Positions 40,111-50,930 of a stretch of DNA of 64,000 nucleotides are shown one piece after another. Each line of letters opens with the position of its first letter. Position 1 is the first letter of the stretch. Position numbers and translations under genes: made by a program. Origin of the DNA: Halomonas citrativorans (GTDB lineage: Bacteria > Pseudomonadota > Gammaproteobacteria > Pseudomonadales > Halomonadaceae); contig NZ_FUKM01000048.1 of the NCBI RefSeq assembly GCF_900163645.1, positions 62,001-126,000 on the forward strand, written 5' to 3'. The notes under the pieces are model-generated. The model saw nothing but the letters and a program-made list of their open reading frames with translations, was not told the origin of the DNA and did no database searches.

Positions 40111-40824
40111 TTAGTCTTCAGATGCCTCAAAATCACTCTGACCATGCCAGGCAACAGCGACACCGTTAGGATAGCGTAGATCAATATAACGAATATGCTC
40201 ACTATACCTTGATAATTCGCGCTGCCAGGACGCCGCTAACCGTGCCAAACGCACTTCATGCTCGCGCCGGCCCAGCATAATCCAGGCACCGTTACTTAGC
40301 TGTACACGCCATGCACCGCGCGGTTCTAATCGAAACTGAGTAAGTGCCAGCGACAAGTTTGCGAAATAAGGTGTTAGGCGATGATAGTAACTTAGCACCT
40401 CCTCACTGCTTCCGTTAGGGCCCGCAAGATCAGGAAGACCTGAAGGCACCGCCAGAGGTGCAAAAGCAAAGGGCTCGCCTTTAGGGTTAAGCAGAAAGTC
40501 ATCATTCCAGCGCGCGACGGGCACTTGTTCCACCAGTTCAAACACCAGCGCATTAGGCCACTCACGAGAAATACGCACTTCTTTAAGCCAGCCTATCTCC
40601 AGAGCCCGATTACGCAGCACGCCTAAATCAGCCGATAACCAAGTGGTACCTTGAACCAAAGGGGCAAGCTGAGTACGTAGGTAATCTGCACTTACGTAAT
40701 CCCACTCCCCACGGATGGAAACACGCTCGATGGGACGATCAAGCCATAGCCATAGCGCGCGCCCTCCTGCCACTAACAGTAACGCCAGAAGCAGGATGCC
40801 AAACCAGGCATTACGCCTTTTCAT
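40111..40824 (-). CDS. ftsQ: Cell division protein FtsQ
   Basis: 237 residues. Bitopic: a short cytoplasmic tail, membrane helix about residues 8-27, then a periplasmic POTRA domain starting IERVSIRGEWDYVSADYLR and a C-terminal FtsQ domain (YIDLRYPNGVAVAW). It forms the FtsQLB complex. ftsL is present in this window but ftsB is not, as expected. It follows ddlB by nine bases. Confidence 0.94.
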   Translation of the reverse strand: MKRRNAWFGILLLALLLVAGGRALWLWLDRPIERVSIRGEWDYVSADYLRTQLAPLVQGTTWLSADLGVLRNRALEIGWLKEVRISREWPNALVFELVEQVPVARWNDDFLLNPKGEPFAFAPLAVPSGLPDLAGPNGSSEEVLSYYHRLTPYFANLSLALTQFRLEPRGAWRVQLSNGAWIMLGRREHEVRLARLAASWQRELSRYSEHIRYIDLRYPNGVAVAWHGQSDFEASED

Positions 40825-40833
40825 AAGGCCTCA

Positions 40834-41772
40834 TCATGATGCGTTCTGCTTTCCGGCAGAGTGGAGTATCTGCACCACCAGGTCATCAAATTCGATGCCC
40901 GCATAGGCAGCGGCCTGAGGCACCAAACTGTGATCGGTCATGCCAGGCACGGTATTAACTTCCAATAGCCAGAACTGGCCATTGGCATCCCGCATCACGT
41001 CCACACGCCCCCAGCCTTCACACCCAATGGCCGCAAACGCGTGCTGGCACAGCGTTGCCAGCTGTGCTTCCTCTTCGGCGGTAAGCCCACAAGGAAGATG
41101 GTACTGGGTCGTATTGGAAACGTATTTGGCTTCATAGTCGTAGAATCCGCCAGGCACTTCGACCCGAATAGCGGGCAATACACGCTCATCCAACAGCGCC
41201 ACCGTATACTCTTCACCGACCACAAAGCGCTCGGCCATCACTCGGGCATCAAATTGTGCCGCTTCGCGATAGGCAGCCTCAAGCGCTTCCTGGCTTTTAA
41301 CTATACTGATCCCAAGCGTGGAGCCTTCATGTACTGGCTTAACCATCATCGGCAACCCAAGCGTGGCGACCACTCCGGCCCAGTCTGCATCAGCCGTCAG
41401 CATAATGCTTTCCGGTGTGGGCAGCCCAATGGCTTGCCAAACCTGCTTGGTGCGCTGCTTATCCATTCCCAGTGCTGACGCCATAACGCCACTACCGGTA
41501 TAGGGAATCCCCAAGAGTTCAAGCGCGCCCTGCAGCGTACCGTCTTCACCACCACGACCATGCAGAGCGACAAATATCGCCGATGGTGCCAGCGCCTCAA
41601 GTCCGACTAACCCCTTATCGCGTAAGTCATAACCTTCTGCGTTAATCTTTTGGCGTTTTAGCGCCTCGAGTACAGCGGCACCACTTTTAAGGGAAACCTC
41701 ACGCTCAGCAGAAGAGCCGCCGTAAACCACCACCACACGTGAGCAATCAATATTGACGTCCTTCAGGCTCAC
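40834..41772 (-). CDS. ddlB: D-alanine-D-alanine ligase B
   Basis: 312 residues, ATP-grasp enzyme. [17 protein letters not shown] at the N-terminus, [14 protein letters not shown], and [10 protein letters not shown] and [17 protein letters not shown] near the C-terminus are the conserved motifs. The start overlaps the murC stop by four bases. Makes the D-Ala-D-Ala dipeptide used by MurF, encoded in the same cluster. Confidence 0.96.
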   Translation of the reverse strand: MSLKDVNIDCSRVVVVYGGSSAEREVSLKSGAAVLEALKRQKINAEGYDLRDKGLVGLEALAPSAIFVALHGRGGEDGTLQGALELLGIPYTGSGVMASALGMDKQRTKQVWQAIGLPTPESIMLTADADWAGVVATLGLPMMVKPVHEGSTLGISIVKSQEALEAAYREAAQFDARVMAERFVVGEEYTVALLDERVLPAIRVEVPGGFYDYEAKYVSNTTQYHLPCGLTAEEEAQLATLCQHAFAAIGCEGWGRVDVMRDANGQFWLLEVNTVPGMTDHSLVPQAAAYAGIEFDDLVVQILHSAGKQNAS

Positions 41773-43238
41773 AGTTCCACCTCACTCATTTGCAGCTTCG
41801 CCTTGGCTAAGCTGAGCGAGATACCACCTACGTCGCCCGCCCCCTGGGTAATTAGAATGTCGTCGGGTCTCAGTACATTCGCCAATAGCGCTGGCAGCTC
41901 CTGCTTATGTTCAACAAAAAGCGGGTCTACCTCACCGCGCTGACGAATCGAACCTGCAAGCGTGCGCCCTTCAGCGCCTGGGATAACCGCCTCGCCCGCG
42001 CTGTATACGTCTAAAAGTACCAGCGTATCTACCTGGGAGAGTACTCGAACGAAATCTTCATAGAGATCCCGGGTCCGGCTGTAGCGGTGGGGCTGATAAA
42101 GCATCACTAAACGACGCTCAGGCCAGCCAGCGCGGACTGCTCTGATGACCATATCCACTTCGCGTGGATGATGACCATAATCATCCACTAACATAATCTT
42201 GCCGGGCGCTTTAGGCGCAGGGAAATGGCCATGCACTTGAAAGCGCCGCCCTACCCCAGCAAACCCCGCCAGACCGCGCAGAATAGCCTCGTCACTCACG
42301 CCTGCATCCGTAGCAACAACAATCGCTGCCATCGCATTAAGCGCATTGTGCTGACCAGGCATGGCAAGGCGCACGTTTAAGGGCGCGGCCTTACCAGGCC
42401 GCAAAGCCGTAAAGGAAACTTCACCACTTTGCTGCACAAAATCGGTAATCCGATAATCGGCATCTTCTTCAAAACCGTAGGTAACGAACTGGCGCTTGAT
42501 CTGAGTTCGCAGTGCCCGCACATGCGGGTCATCGATACACAATATAGCCAACCCGTAGAACGGCAGGTTGTGTAGAAATTCGATAAAGGTATCTTTTAAT
42601 CGTTCGAAATCACCACCATAGGTGCTCATATGGTCAGCATCAATATTGGTAACTATCGACACCATTGGCTGCAAATGCAGGAATGAAGCGTCAGACTCAT
42701 CAGCCTCTGCAACCAGATAATCCCCTTCACCCAAGCGCGCATTGGTACCGGCACTGGTCAACTTCCCGCCGATGACAAAGGTCGGGTCCAGGCCGCCTTC
42801 GGCTAACAACGTCGCCGTTAAGCTGGTCGTGGTTGTTTTTCCATGGGTACCGGCAACCGCAATGCCGTGACGAAATCGCATTAACTCTGCCAGCATCTCG
42901 GCACGACGCACCACGGGGACACGGTGCTCATGTGCCCAGCGAATTTCAGGATTGGTCGTATCAACGGCGCTTGAGACAACCACAACGTCGGCCCCTTCGA
43001 CATTCTCCTCGGCATGGCCAATCTCAACCCGAATACCACACGCGCGAAGCCGCTCAATAACCGAAGAGGCTTTCATATCGCTGCCACTGACGCTGTAACC
43101 TTGATTGGCCAATACTTCGGCAATACCACACATGCCCGCGCCGCCGATACCGACGAAATGAATATGCTGAATACGGCGCATGCCCGGGCCGCTTGAGCTT
43201 ATGCGTTGCAGCGACGATTGGGTTACTGAGTCGGTCAC
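41769..43238 (-). CDS. murC: UDP-N-acetylmuramate-L-alanine ligase
   Basis: 489 residues. First amino-acid ligase of the peptidoglycan stem. [17 protein letters not shown] begins the N-terminal domain; ATP loop is [12 protein letters not shown]. The GTG at 43238 is chosen over an ATG at 43271 because AAAGGAG lies seven bases before it and because GTGA overlaps the murG stop, as other genes in the cluster overlap. Confidence 0.95.
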   Translation of the reverse strand: MTDSVTQSSLQRISSSGPGMRRIQHIHFVGIGGAGMCGIAEVLANQGYSVSGSDMKASSVIERLRACGIRVEIGHAEENVEGADVVVVSSAVDTTNPEIRWAHEHRVPVVRRAEMLAELMRFRHGIAVAGTHGKTTTTSLTATLLAEGGLDPTFVIGGKLTSAGTNARLGEGDYLVAEADESDASFLHLQPMVSIVTNIDADHMSTYGGDFERLKDTFIEFLHNLPFYGLAILCIDDPHVRALRTQIKRQFVTYGFEEDADYRITDFVQQSGEVSFTALRPGKAAPLNVRLAMPGQHNALNAMAAIVVATDAGVSDEAILRGLAGFAGVGRRFQVHGHFPAPKAPGKIMLVDDYGHHPREVDMVIRAVRAGWPERRLVMLYQPHRYSRTRDLYEDFVRVLSQVDTLVLLDVYSAGEAVIPGAEGRTLAGSIRQRGEVDPLFVEHKQELPALLANVLRPDDILITQGAGDVGGISLSLAKAKLQMSEVEL

Positions 43239-44332
43239 ACGTTTTCTCCTTTGTGTAGTATCGCCAGGCATCCTTCGGCTAATCGCTCTGTGGCATCCAG
43301 GTGCGCTGCCTGGCGTGCACGGGAAGCCATCAGCGCCAGCGTAGCGGGCTCTAACAGATCATTTAAATAGTGCGTTAAACGCTCAGGCGTCAGCGCGGAC
43401 TGCACAACGCATAGCGCAGCACCCGCATTAACCAGTACATTGGCATTGACTCGCTGGTGATCATCGACCGCAAAAGGAAACGGAACAAGAAGCGATGGCT
43501 TTGCCGCAGCCGCCAACTCTGCAATCGTTAACGCCCCGGCTCGACAAACCACCAAATCAGCCCAATCATACGCCGCGGCCATATCATCAATAAACGGGGA
43601 AACATCGGCCTGTATGCCATGTTCGGCGTACCCTTGTGCCGTTTGAGCTTCCCGCGACTTCCCGGCCTGGTGGCGTATTTCCGGGCGCTTACCAGGTGGT
43701 AGCGCAGCAATCGCTTGGGGCAAGCGTTCATTTAATGCCACAGCACCTAATGACCCCCCCACCACTAACAAGCGCAGCGGACGCCCTTGTAATGCCTCAA
43801 CCGTACGCGGCACTTGGCCAAGTGTCGCTATATCTTCACGCACGGGGTTGCCAATGACCTCTGCCCGCGTGCCGAACGCTTCAGAAAAGGCTGCATAGCT
43901 GCGCGTCGCCAGGCGGGAAAGCACTCGGTTAGTTAAACCGGCAACTGCATTTTGCTCATGAACGACCAGCGGAATACCCGATAGCCACGCAGCAAGCCCG
44001 CCCGGACCACTGGCAAAACCACCGAGGCCAACCACCAACTGCGGCTTAAAGCTTTTTATGACGTCACGTGCTTGCCAAATAGCTCGGCTAAGGTTCACAG
44101 GCGCTTTAAGCCAGCCGGTCACACCATTACCGCGCAACCCACTCACGGCAATGGTATGCAGCTTAATACCGGCCTCGGGCACCAGCCGATTTTCAATACC
44201 TCTGGGGCTACCCAACCACTCAACGTCAATGTTTTGCGCCATAAGCGCACGCGCAAGGGAAAGCGCGGGGATCACATGCCCGCCCGTTCCTCCTGCCATG
44301 ATTAAAACACGCCGATGTGCGTTCACCGTCAC
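43235..44332 (-). CDS. murG: Lipid II synthase MurG
   Basis: 365 residues, GT-B glycosyltransferase that adds GlcNAc to lipid I on the cytoplasmic face of the membrane. The N-terminal [15 protein letters not shown], central [14 protein letters not shown] and the [13 protein letters not shown] motif are all present. It overlaps murC at the GTGA junction and follows ftsW by 17 bases. Confidence 0.96.
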   Translation of the reverse strand: MTVNAHRRVLIMAGGTGGHVIPALSLARALMAQNIDVEWLGSPRGIENRLVPEAGIKLHTIAVSGLRGNGVTGWLKAPVNLSRAIWQARDVIKSFKPQLVVGLGGFASGPGGLAAWLSGIPLVVHEQNAVAGLTNRVLSRLATRSYAAFSEAFGTRAEVIGNPVREDIATLGQVPRTVEALQGRPLRLLVVGGSLGAVALNERLPQAIAALPPGKRPEIRHQAGKSREAQTAQGYAEHGIQADVSPFIDDMAAAYDWADLVVCRAGALTIAELAAAAKPSLLVPFPFAVDDHQRVNANVLVNAGAALCVVQSALTPERLTHYLNDLLEPATLALMASRARQAAHLDATERLAEGCLAILHKGENV

Positions 44333-44349
44333 AAACGACTCCTTGAAAA

Positions 44350-45534
44350 TTATTTCGATAACCGCGGTTCATGGCGCGGTTTATAGGGGGTTGGCGCACG
44401 GCTCGGCCGCTGTCGTGTTTCTGCATCAACCCGCAAAAGCAGACCAATCATCATGCCAATAACCAATAAGCTCGAACCACCATAACTTATCAGCGGCAAG
44501 GTCAGCCCCTTGGTGGGCAGTAGCCCCGAGCTTACCGCCATATTGATAAATGCCTGGGAGGCAATAACAAAACAGATACCGTAACTTACGTAAGCACCAA
44601 AAAGATGGCCCGCAAGTTCAGCCTTCCGGCCAATCCACATGGCGCGACTAATCAATAGGGTAAACAGCAGGATAATCGCAATAGCGCCAATCATGCCTAG
44701 CTCTTCGGCAATAACGGCAAAGATAAAGTCGGTATGCGCCTCGGGTAAATAGTGCAGTTTCTGGACACTATTTCCTAACCCGGTGCCCGTAACATGTCCA
44801 CGACCAAAGGCAATCAGCGCTTGGGTCAACTGATAGCCGGTTGCGAACTGGTCTGCCCACGGATCCAAAAAACTGGTCCAACGCGCCAGACGATAAGGCT
44901 CCAATGCCACCATCATGACCGCACCAGATCCCAAAACAGCACCGCTGCCAATAAGTAAAACGAGCGATGCACCACTCATCATTAACATGCCAATGACACA
45001 CGTGGTGTAGACCACCATGCCACCAAAGTCGGGCGCTAAAAACAGCAGTCCTGCTGGTAGCGCCAACACCGCAATGGGGCGCCACATGGTAAAAACACGG
45101 CGGCGTAAATCATAGGTAAAACGCGACATAAACATCGCCATGTAAAAGATAAGGCCTATTTTACCAAGCTCAGATACTTGAAGACTAGGCAGCGGGCCCG
45201 GCAACGCTATCCAGCGCTTACTGCCGTTAATTTCCTGACCAAACAGCAACACGCCTACCAACAATGCTATGCTTATTAAAAAAATCAGTGCCGCATTCTG
45301 GCGCCATACTTCAAGGGGTACGCTAAGCATAAACAGGCAGCCTAACGTTGAAATGAGTAAGAAAATCCCATGCTGACGGAAATAGTAGAAGCTATTCTCC
45401 AGCAGCCCTATTGAAGCCGAGCTGACCATCACCCAGCCAATGCCTGCAAGCGCCACAGCGGCTGCAATGAGCCAGATATCACAGGGGGAGTTTCGCGTCG
45501 TTAATACAGTATGCAAGCGCTTTAATCGGCTCAT
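44350..45534 (-). CDS. ftsW: Peptidoglycan polymerase FtsW
   Basis: 394 residues, SEDS family glycosyltransferase with ten predicted membrane segments. The motif GNSVQKLHYLPEAHTDFIFAVIAEELG is characteristic and separates FtsW/RodA; the dcw context identifies FtsW. It works with FtsI, encoded upstream. It overlaps the murD stop by four bases. Confidence 0.95.
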   Translation of the reverse strand: MSRLKRLHTVLTTRNSPCDIWLIAAAVALAGIGWVMVSSASIGLLENSFYYFRQHGIFLLISTLGCLFMLSVPLEVWRQNAALIFLISIALLVGVLLFGQEINGSKRWIALPGPLPSLQVSELGKIGLIFYMAMFMSRFTYDLRRRVFTMWRPIAVLALPAGLLFLAPDFGGMVVYTTCVIGMLMMSGASLVLLIGSGAVLGSGAVMMVALEPYRLARWTSFLDPWADQFATGYQLTQALIAFGRGHVTGTGLGNSVQKLHYLPEAHTDFIFAVIAEELGMIGAIAIILLFTLLISRAMWIGRKAELAGHLFGAYVSYGICFVIASQAFINMAVSSGLLPTKGLTLPLISYGGSSLLVIGMMIGLLLRVDAETRQRPSRAPTPYKPRHEPRLSK

Positions 45535-46910
45535 AAGGATACTCCCGCCGCACTGCTTTCCACCCAGCGACGAAAAGCATCACCTCGAACCTGGTAGTTG
45601 GGAAACTGGTCCAGGCTTGCACAGGCAGGCGACAGCAACACACAGTCGCCAGGCTCTGCCTGGCTAAATGCGGCCTCCATTGCCTGCGTTAAGTCGTTTA
45701 CCTGCTGGACCGGCACATGCGCCGCTACCGCGTCTGAAATTCGATCACTATCAGCACCAAATAGCAGTGCCAGCCGCGCACAGCGCGCCAACGGCACCGC
45801 TAACGGCGAAAAGTCAGCGCCTTTACCTACACCACCCGCCAACCAAATCAAGCGGCCTGTTAACGTAGCGCCAACCCCTTCAATAGCGGCTAATGTTGCC
45901 CCAACATTGGTGCCTTTCGAGTCGTTTATCCATGTCACCCCATTAATACAGGCCACTGTTTCGCTCCGGTGAGGCAACCCCATAAAGGCTTTCAAGGCTT
46001 CTACCATGGTAAATGCATCAAGCGCCAACGCCTGCCCCATTGCCAGCGCTGCTAATGCATTCGTATAGTTGTGCTGGCCAGCCATCTTCAATTCACTCGC
46101 CGAAACCCATGACGTCTGCCCCTGCATGAGCATAAGCTCGGCCCCTTGCCATACCAGCCCCCAGTTGCTGTCTGTGGGCGGGTTCGCTGAAAAACTGACA
46201 ATGCCTGGCCCTGCTTGAAAAGGCCAGGTCAGGGGGTCGTCCTGATTGACAACCGCATACTGCGCGCCGTTAAAAATACGTTGTTTTGCCAAACGATAGG
46301 CCGACATATCACCATGCCTATCCAAATGATCTTCGCTAAGATTCAAGAAAGCCGCGACTTTCGCACCCAAGGCAGGCGTGGTTTCAAGCTGAAAACTGGA
46401 AAGCTCAAGAACGTACAACTCTGCATCCGGTTGCTCGGCCAATAAATCCAGCGCGGGCGTCCCCAGGTTGCCACCAACCGCCGCTCGCACACCAGCCGCC
46501 TTGGCCATCTCACCCAGTAGCGTGGTAACCGTGGATTTCGCGTTTGAACCCGTGATAGCCGCAATGGGAGCCTGGGTCGCGCGAACAAATAGCGCCATTT
46601 CACCAATCAAAACAGGCTCGCCAGTATGCGGGTTAACGCGCCCAGCTAGGCTTTCAAGACCCGGCGAATCGGGGCCAACGCCTGGGCTAAGCACTACTTC
46701 ATAAGCGTCCGTAAAATCGAGCGTCGTCAGAGGGCCACATATGACGTCAACGTTTGGATGGGCTGCATAAAAAGCGTCAAGCCCCGGCGGCTCGCTGCGT
46801 GTATCGACGACCATAAACGGCGTATGCGTGCGTGCCAGGTGGCGGCATATTGCTCGGCCTGAAAGGCCTAAGCCAACGACCACCGTGACACCCTTGGGTA
46901 CTCGCACCAT
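45531..46910 (-). CDS. murD: UDP-N-acetylmuramoylalanine-D-glutamate ligase
   Basis: 459 residues. Adds D-Glu to UDP-MurNAc-L-Ala. Begins with the VVGLGLSGRAICRHL fold, the ATP loop is ITGSNAKSTVTT (Ala for the more usual Gly), then NLSEDHLDRHG, and WINDSKGTNVGAT. Overlaps ftsW by four bases and follows mraY by 57. Confidence 0.95.
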   Translation of the reverse strand: MVRVPKGVTVVVGLGLSGRAICRHLARTHTPFMVVDTRSEPPGLDAFYAAHPNVDVICGPLTTLDFTDAYEVVLSPGVGPDSPGLESLAGRVNPHTGEPVLIGEMALFVRATQAPIAAITGSNAKSTVTTLLGEMAKAAGVRAAVGGNLGTPALDLLAEQPDAELYVLELSSFQLETTPALGAKVAAFLNLSEDHLDRHGDMSAYRLAKQRIFNGAQYAVVNQDDPLTWPFQAGPGIVSFSANPPTDSNWGLVWQGAELMLMQGQTSWVSASELKMAGQHNYTNALAALAMGQALALDAFTMVEALKAFMGLPHRSETVACINGVTWINDSKGTNVGATLAAIEGVGATLTGRLIWLAGGVGKGADFSPLAVPLARCARLALLFGADSDRISDAVAAHVPVQQVNDLTQAMEAAFSQAEPGDCVLLSPACASLDQFPNYQVRGDAFRRWVESSAAGVSL

Positions 46911-46967
46911 CTCTGGCTCCTTTGCGTTTTACGCTTAAGGCTATAACGCTCAGCGTCACCGCACCGA

Positions 46968-48050
46968 TTAACGAACCTTGAGCGTCGCGAGGCCCAACAG
47001 CACCAGCACAACGGTAATGATCCAGAAGCGCACAATAACGCGCGGCTCAGGCCAACCTTTTAACTCGAAGTGGTGATGCAGCGGCGCCATACGGAAAATA
47101 CGCCGCCCCGTCAATTTGTAAGACCCGACTTGCAGGATCACCGACAACGTCTCCACCACGAAGATACCACCCATAATAAACAGGACGATCTCCTGGCGAA
47201 CGATAACCGCCACAACCCCCAACGCAGCCCCTAAAGCAAGCGCACCTACATCTCCCATAAACACCTGGGCGGGGTAAGTGTTAAACCATAAAAAGCCGAG
47301 ACCCGCACCCGCAATCGTGGCGCAGAAAATAGCCAGTTCACCGGTGCCGTTTATAAACGGGATATGCAGATAGTTGGCGAAGACTGCATTACCGCTAGCG
47401 TAGGCAAATACAGACAATCCCATCGCCACCAGCACGGTCGGCATAATGGCCAAGCCATCCAGGCCGTCGGTTAAATTCACGGCGTTAGAACTACCCACAA
47501 TCACCAGGTAGGTTAATACGATATAGAACACGCCAAGCGGCAGTGCGACGTCTTTAAATAACGGAACCAACAAGCTGGTTTCAACGGGCGTGGTTGCGGT
47601 GAAAAACAGCACTAACGCAGCGCCAAGGCCTACCACCGACTGCCAAAAGTATTTCCAGCGTGCAGGCAGACCACGCGGGTTCTTTTCTACCACTTTCCGG
47701 TAATCATCGACCCAGCCTATCGCGCCGAAGCCCAGCGTAACGGCCAATACCACCCATACGTAGCGGTTGGTTAAATCACCCCATATGATGGTGCTGATGC
47801 CGATGGCCAGCAGGATCATCACCCCTCCCATAGTGGGGGTGCCCGCTTTTGAAAGATGTGACTGCGGGCCATCATCACGCACAGCCTGGCCTATCTGGCC
47901 TTCCACGAGTCGTCGAATGACCCACGGCCCTAGCCAAAGGCAAAGCATTAGTGACGTTAACGCGGCAAGAATGACACGCAGGGTGAGATAGTTAAAAACC
48001 TGGAAGCCCGTATAGTATTGAGCTAAAAAATTTGCCAAGTAAAGTAACAT
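46968..48050 (-). CDS. mraY: Phospho-MurNAc-pentapeptide transferase MraY
   Basis: 360 residues, exactly the E. coli length, ten membrane segments. Makes lipid I from UDP-MurNAc-pentapeptide and undecaprenyl phosphate. The DDYRKV pair of aspartates, [23 protein letters not shown] and [15 protein letters not shown] are all intact. It lies nine bases after murF. Confidence 0.97.
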   Translation of the reverse strand: MLLYLANFLAQYYTGFQVFNYLTLRVILAALTSLMLCLWLGPWVIRRLVEGQIGQAVRDDGPQSHLSKAGTPTMGGVMILLAIGISTIIWGDLTNRYVWVVLAVTLGFGAIGWVDDYRKVVEKNPRGLPARWKYFWQSVVGLGAALVLFFTATTPVETSLLVPLFKDVALPLGVFYIVLTYLVIVGSSNAVNLTDGLDGLAIMPTVLVAMGLSVFAYASGNAVFANYLHIPFINGTGELAIFCATIAGAGLGFLWFNTYPAQVFMGDVGALALGAALGVVAVIVRQEIVLFIMGGIFVVETLSVILQVGSYKLTGRRIFRMAPLHHHFELKGWPEPRVIVRFWIITVVLVLLGLATLKVR

Positions 48051-48059
48051 GAACGACGT

Positions 48060-49418
48060 TTACCTTATTTCATCCGAGCGCAGCGCAGTAATGATCTTTT
48101 CCATACCAGCGCTACGCGACCCTTTAACCAACAACGTGGCATTGGGCGGCAAAGTATTAATGACATGACGCACTAGCGTCTCGTGGTCGTCAAAATGCTG
48201 CCCGCGACCAAAGGCGTCACAAGCTGGACGCGCGTTATCACCCAACGTCAACAGCCCGTCGATGCCAAGCTCAGCCGCGTAACGGCCTACTTCAGCGTGC
48301 AGTTTTTCCGTTTCGTCTCCCAGCTCACCCATGGCGCCCAGTGCGCACCAACGTGGCGCGGGGAAACGCATTAACGTCTCCATAGCGGCGTTGACCGCCC
48401 CAGGGTTGGCATTATACGTATCGTCTAACAGCGTGGCACCGTTAAGCCCCGAAACGATACTTAGCCTTCCTTTCAACGCGCGCAGGGTCTGCAGACCTTC
48501 AATCACATCCGTGGGCGTTACGCCTATCGCTAATGCGGCCGCAGCCGCGGCCAGCGCATTGCTAACGTTGTGCTTACCTGGCATGGCAAGCTGCACATCA
48601 CCCAACGGTTTGCCATGTTGAACAAGCGTGAAAGCATACCGCCCCTGAGAGTCACAGGAAAGCGCCGAGGCATGAACATCCGCGGTACTATCAAACCCAA
48701 AACTGATCACACGGCGCGGCGACGCACAGGCAGCCCAAAAGGGGTAGTAACGATCTTCACGATTGAGCACCGCGATGCCCTGTTCGCTTAGGCCATTCAG
48801 CAGCTCGCTTTTGGCTTGGGCAATATGACCCATGCCTCCAAATTCGCCAACATGTGCGCCCGTTACGTTGGTAATCACCGCCACATCCGGTACGGTTAAT
48901 CGACTGGACCAGGCGATTTCGCCCAAGTGATTTGCGCCTAACTCAATCACGCCTGCTTGATGCTCGGGCGCTAAGCGTAAAAGCGTGAGGGGTACACCAA
49001 TATCGTTATTAAGATTGGCTTCCGTGGCCAACACGTTACCCAGCGGCGATAACAGCGCAGCCGTCATCTCCTTAACCGTCGTTTTGCCACTATTCCCCGT
49101 GATACCGACTAACGGGATAGCGCACTGACGACGCCACGCCCCAGCTAAAAGCCCAAGCCCAAGGCGCGTATCAGGGCATGCCAGCTGAGTCAGTGCACTT
49201 TCAACCGTAGCCTCAACCAGTGCTGCCGCCGCGCCTTTTTCGCGGGCCTGTTCGATAAAATCATGACCATCGAACCGCGGCCCTTTGAGCGCGATGAATA
49301 AGCAACCAGGAACAATCTGCCGAGTGTCCGTCACAATGGACGTAAATGCGCGCGATGCATCGCCGGCTGGCACTGTAACTCCCAGCACTCTGGCGGCATC
49401 GGCCAGTGTCCAGTTCAT
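48060..49418 (-). CDS. murF: UDP-MurNAc-tripeptide D-alanyl-D-alanine ligase
   Basis: 452 residues. Adds D-Ala-D-Ala to complete the pentapeptide. The ATP loop is GITGNSGKTTVKE, with LNNDIGVPLTLLRL and DDTYNANPGAVNAAM. It begins in the ATGA overlap with murE and runs into mraY. The usual size of the family. Confidence 0.96.
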   Translation of the reverse strand: MNWTLADAARVLGVTVPAGDASRAFTSIVTDTRQIVPGCLFIALKGPRFDGHDFIEQAREKGAAAALVEATVESALTQLACPDTRLGLGLLAGAWRRQCAIPLVGITGNSGKTTVKEMTAALLSPLGNVLATEANLNNDIGVPLTLLRLAPEHQAGVIELGANHLGEIAWSSRLTVPDVAVITNVTGAHVGEFGGMGHIAQAKSELLNGLSEQGIAVLNREDRYYPFWAACASPRRVISFGFDSTADVHASALSCDSQGRYAFTLVQHGKPLGDVQLAMPGKHNVSNALAAAAAALAIGVTPTDVIEGLQTLRALKGRLSIVSGLNGATLLDDTYNANPGAVNAAMETLMRFPAPRWCALGAMGELGDETEKLHAEVGRYAAELGIDGLLTLGDNARPACDAFGRGQHFDDHETLVRHVINTLPPNATLLVKGSRSAGMEKIITALRSDEIR

Positions 49419-50911
49419 TGTGCACTACCCCGCAATGCAAACGCCTTCATGACTTCATCTTCATCGTTATAAGCGTGGCGAACGCCGTTGATCTCCTGAT
49501 AGGCCTCGTGGCCTTTCCCAGCAACCAGAATCACATCGTTTTGAGCTGCCTGTTGAATCACCTGGCTAATCGCGTGGCGACGGTCCGCTATTTCGAGCAG
49601 TGTTGCCGTTGAGGCGAGACCGGCGATAATGTGCTGACGAATCTGCTCTGCTGACTCCCCCCGTGGATTATCGTCGGTCACTACTACCACATCAGCCAGC
49701 GCCTCAGCCGCTTTTGCCATTTCTGCGCGCTTGCCTGTGTCGCGCTCACCGCCACAGCCAAACACACACCACAGCTTGCCCGCCTTACTTAAATGGGCGC
49801 GCAGCGCTGTGAGCGCATTGTGTAATGCATCGGGAGTGTGGGCATAGTCAATCACCACGCCCGGCATGCCTTTTGCGTGATAAAGCGCCATACGGCCAGG
49901 CACCGGGGCAAGTGCAGCGGCAGCCTCAAAAAGTGAGTTAATCGAATGGCCCCATCCATAAAGCGTCGCCATGGCCAACAACACATTATCCAGGTTGAAG
50001 CGCCCGACCAGACCCAGCACTAACATGCGTTCGCCTTCGGGCGTGGCAATAAGCGCTTGCTGGCCTGTTTCGCTTGTCTGAACGTCCATCACCCGTAGCG
50101 TTACGGCCTCACCCTGACCGACCGCCAATACGCGCACGCTTTGATCACAACCAGCCAGCATCAATCGCGCCAGAGGATCATCGGCATTAACCACTGCAAG
50201 CTCAAGCTCGCTACGTCTGAATAGCTTCGCCTTGGCCGCTGCATAAGCCGCCATGCTGCCATGATAATCAAGATGATCTCGCGTTAGGTTGGTAAACACG
50301 CCCACCTTTATGTTGGCAGCATTTAAACGATGTTGATCAAGGGCATGGGAGGAAACCTCAAGCGCTACTCGCTTAATGCCCTGAAGCGCCAGCTCTCCAA
50401 ACGCCGCCTGCAAGGCTAATGGCCCCGGCGTGGTGAGCCCGGTATCCACTAGCTGGCCTGGGCGGCCTACACCCAGCGTTCCTACAACACCCGCCGGAAT
50501 ACCCAGCGCTTCGCTAAGTTCTGCAATGTAATGAGTAACAGAGCTTTTACCATTGGTACCGGTGACGCCAATAACCTCAAGGTCATCCGGAACATTAAAA
50601 AGTTGCTTACCCAACTCTCCCAAGCGGACAGCCAGGTGTGGCAAGTAGAGCACACGCCCATCCCAGGTAGCATGGCGCTCCTTGGTATGCGCCAGCACCA
50701 GCGAAGCGCCCTGCTCAAGCACTACGGTAATAAAATCGCGCCCGTCACGCTGACTACCTGGAACAGCTACAAATATATCGCCGACTTCCAGCGCGCGTGA
50801 ATCGGTGGTCAGACATAAAGACGCGGGTAGTTCGGGTAGCGGCTGCTCAAACGAAGCACCCGGCCATACTTTGCTCAGCGCGCTCCATACATCGGTGGGA
50901 GCCAACGTCAT
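49415..50911 (-). CDS. murE: UDP-MurNAc-L-Ala-D-Glu:meso-DAP ligase
   Basis: 498 residues. Contains GVTGTNGKSSVTHY as ATP loop and DDNPRGESAEQI, where DNPR is the signature for meso-diaminopimelate rather than lysine. Thus the wall is of DAP type, normal for Gram-negatives. Overlaps murF by four bases, and follows ftsI by 19. Confidence 0.96.
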   Translation of the reverse strand: MTLAPTDVWSALSKVWPGASFEQPLPELPASLCLTTDSRALEVGDIFVAVPGSQRDGRDFITVVLEQGASLVLAHTKERHATWDGRVLYLPHLAVRLGELGKQLFNVPDDLEVIGVTGTNGKSSVTHYIAELSEALGIPAGVVGTLGVGRPGQLVDTGLTTPGPLALQAAFGELALQGIKRVALEVSSHALDQHRLNAANIKVGVFTNLTRDHLDYHGSMAAYAAAKAKLFRRSELELAVVNADDPLARLMLAGCDQSVRVLAVGQGEAVTLRVMDVQTSETGQQALIATPEGERMLVLGLVGRFNLDNVLLAMATLYGWGHSINSLFEAAAALAPVPGRMALYHAKGMPGVVIDYAHTPDALHNALTALRAHLSKAGKLWCVFGCGGERDTGKRAEMAKAAEALADVVVVTDDNPRGESAEQIRQHIIAGLASTATLLEIADRRHAISQVIQQAAQNDVILVAGKGHEAYQEINGVRHAYNDEDEVMKAFALRGSAQ

Positions 50912-50930
50912 GCCATCTCCTTAGCCATTC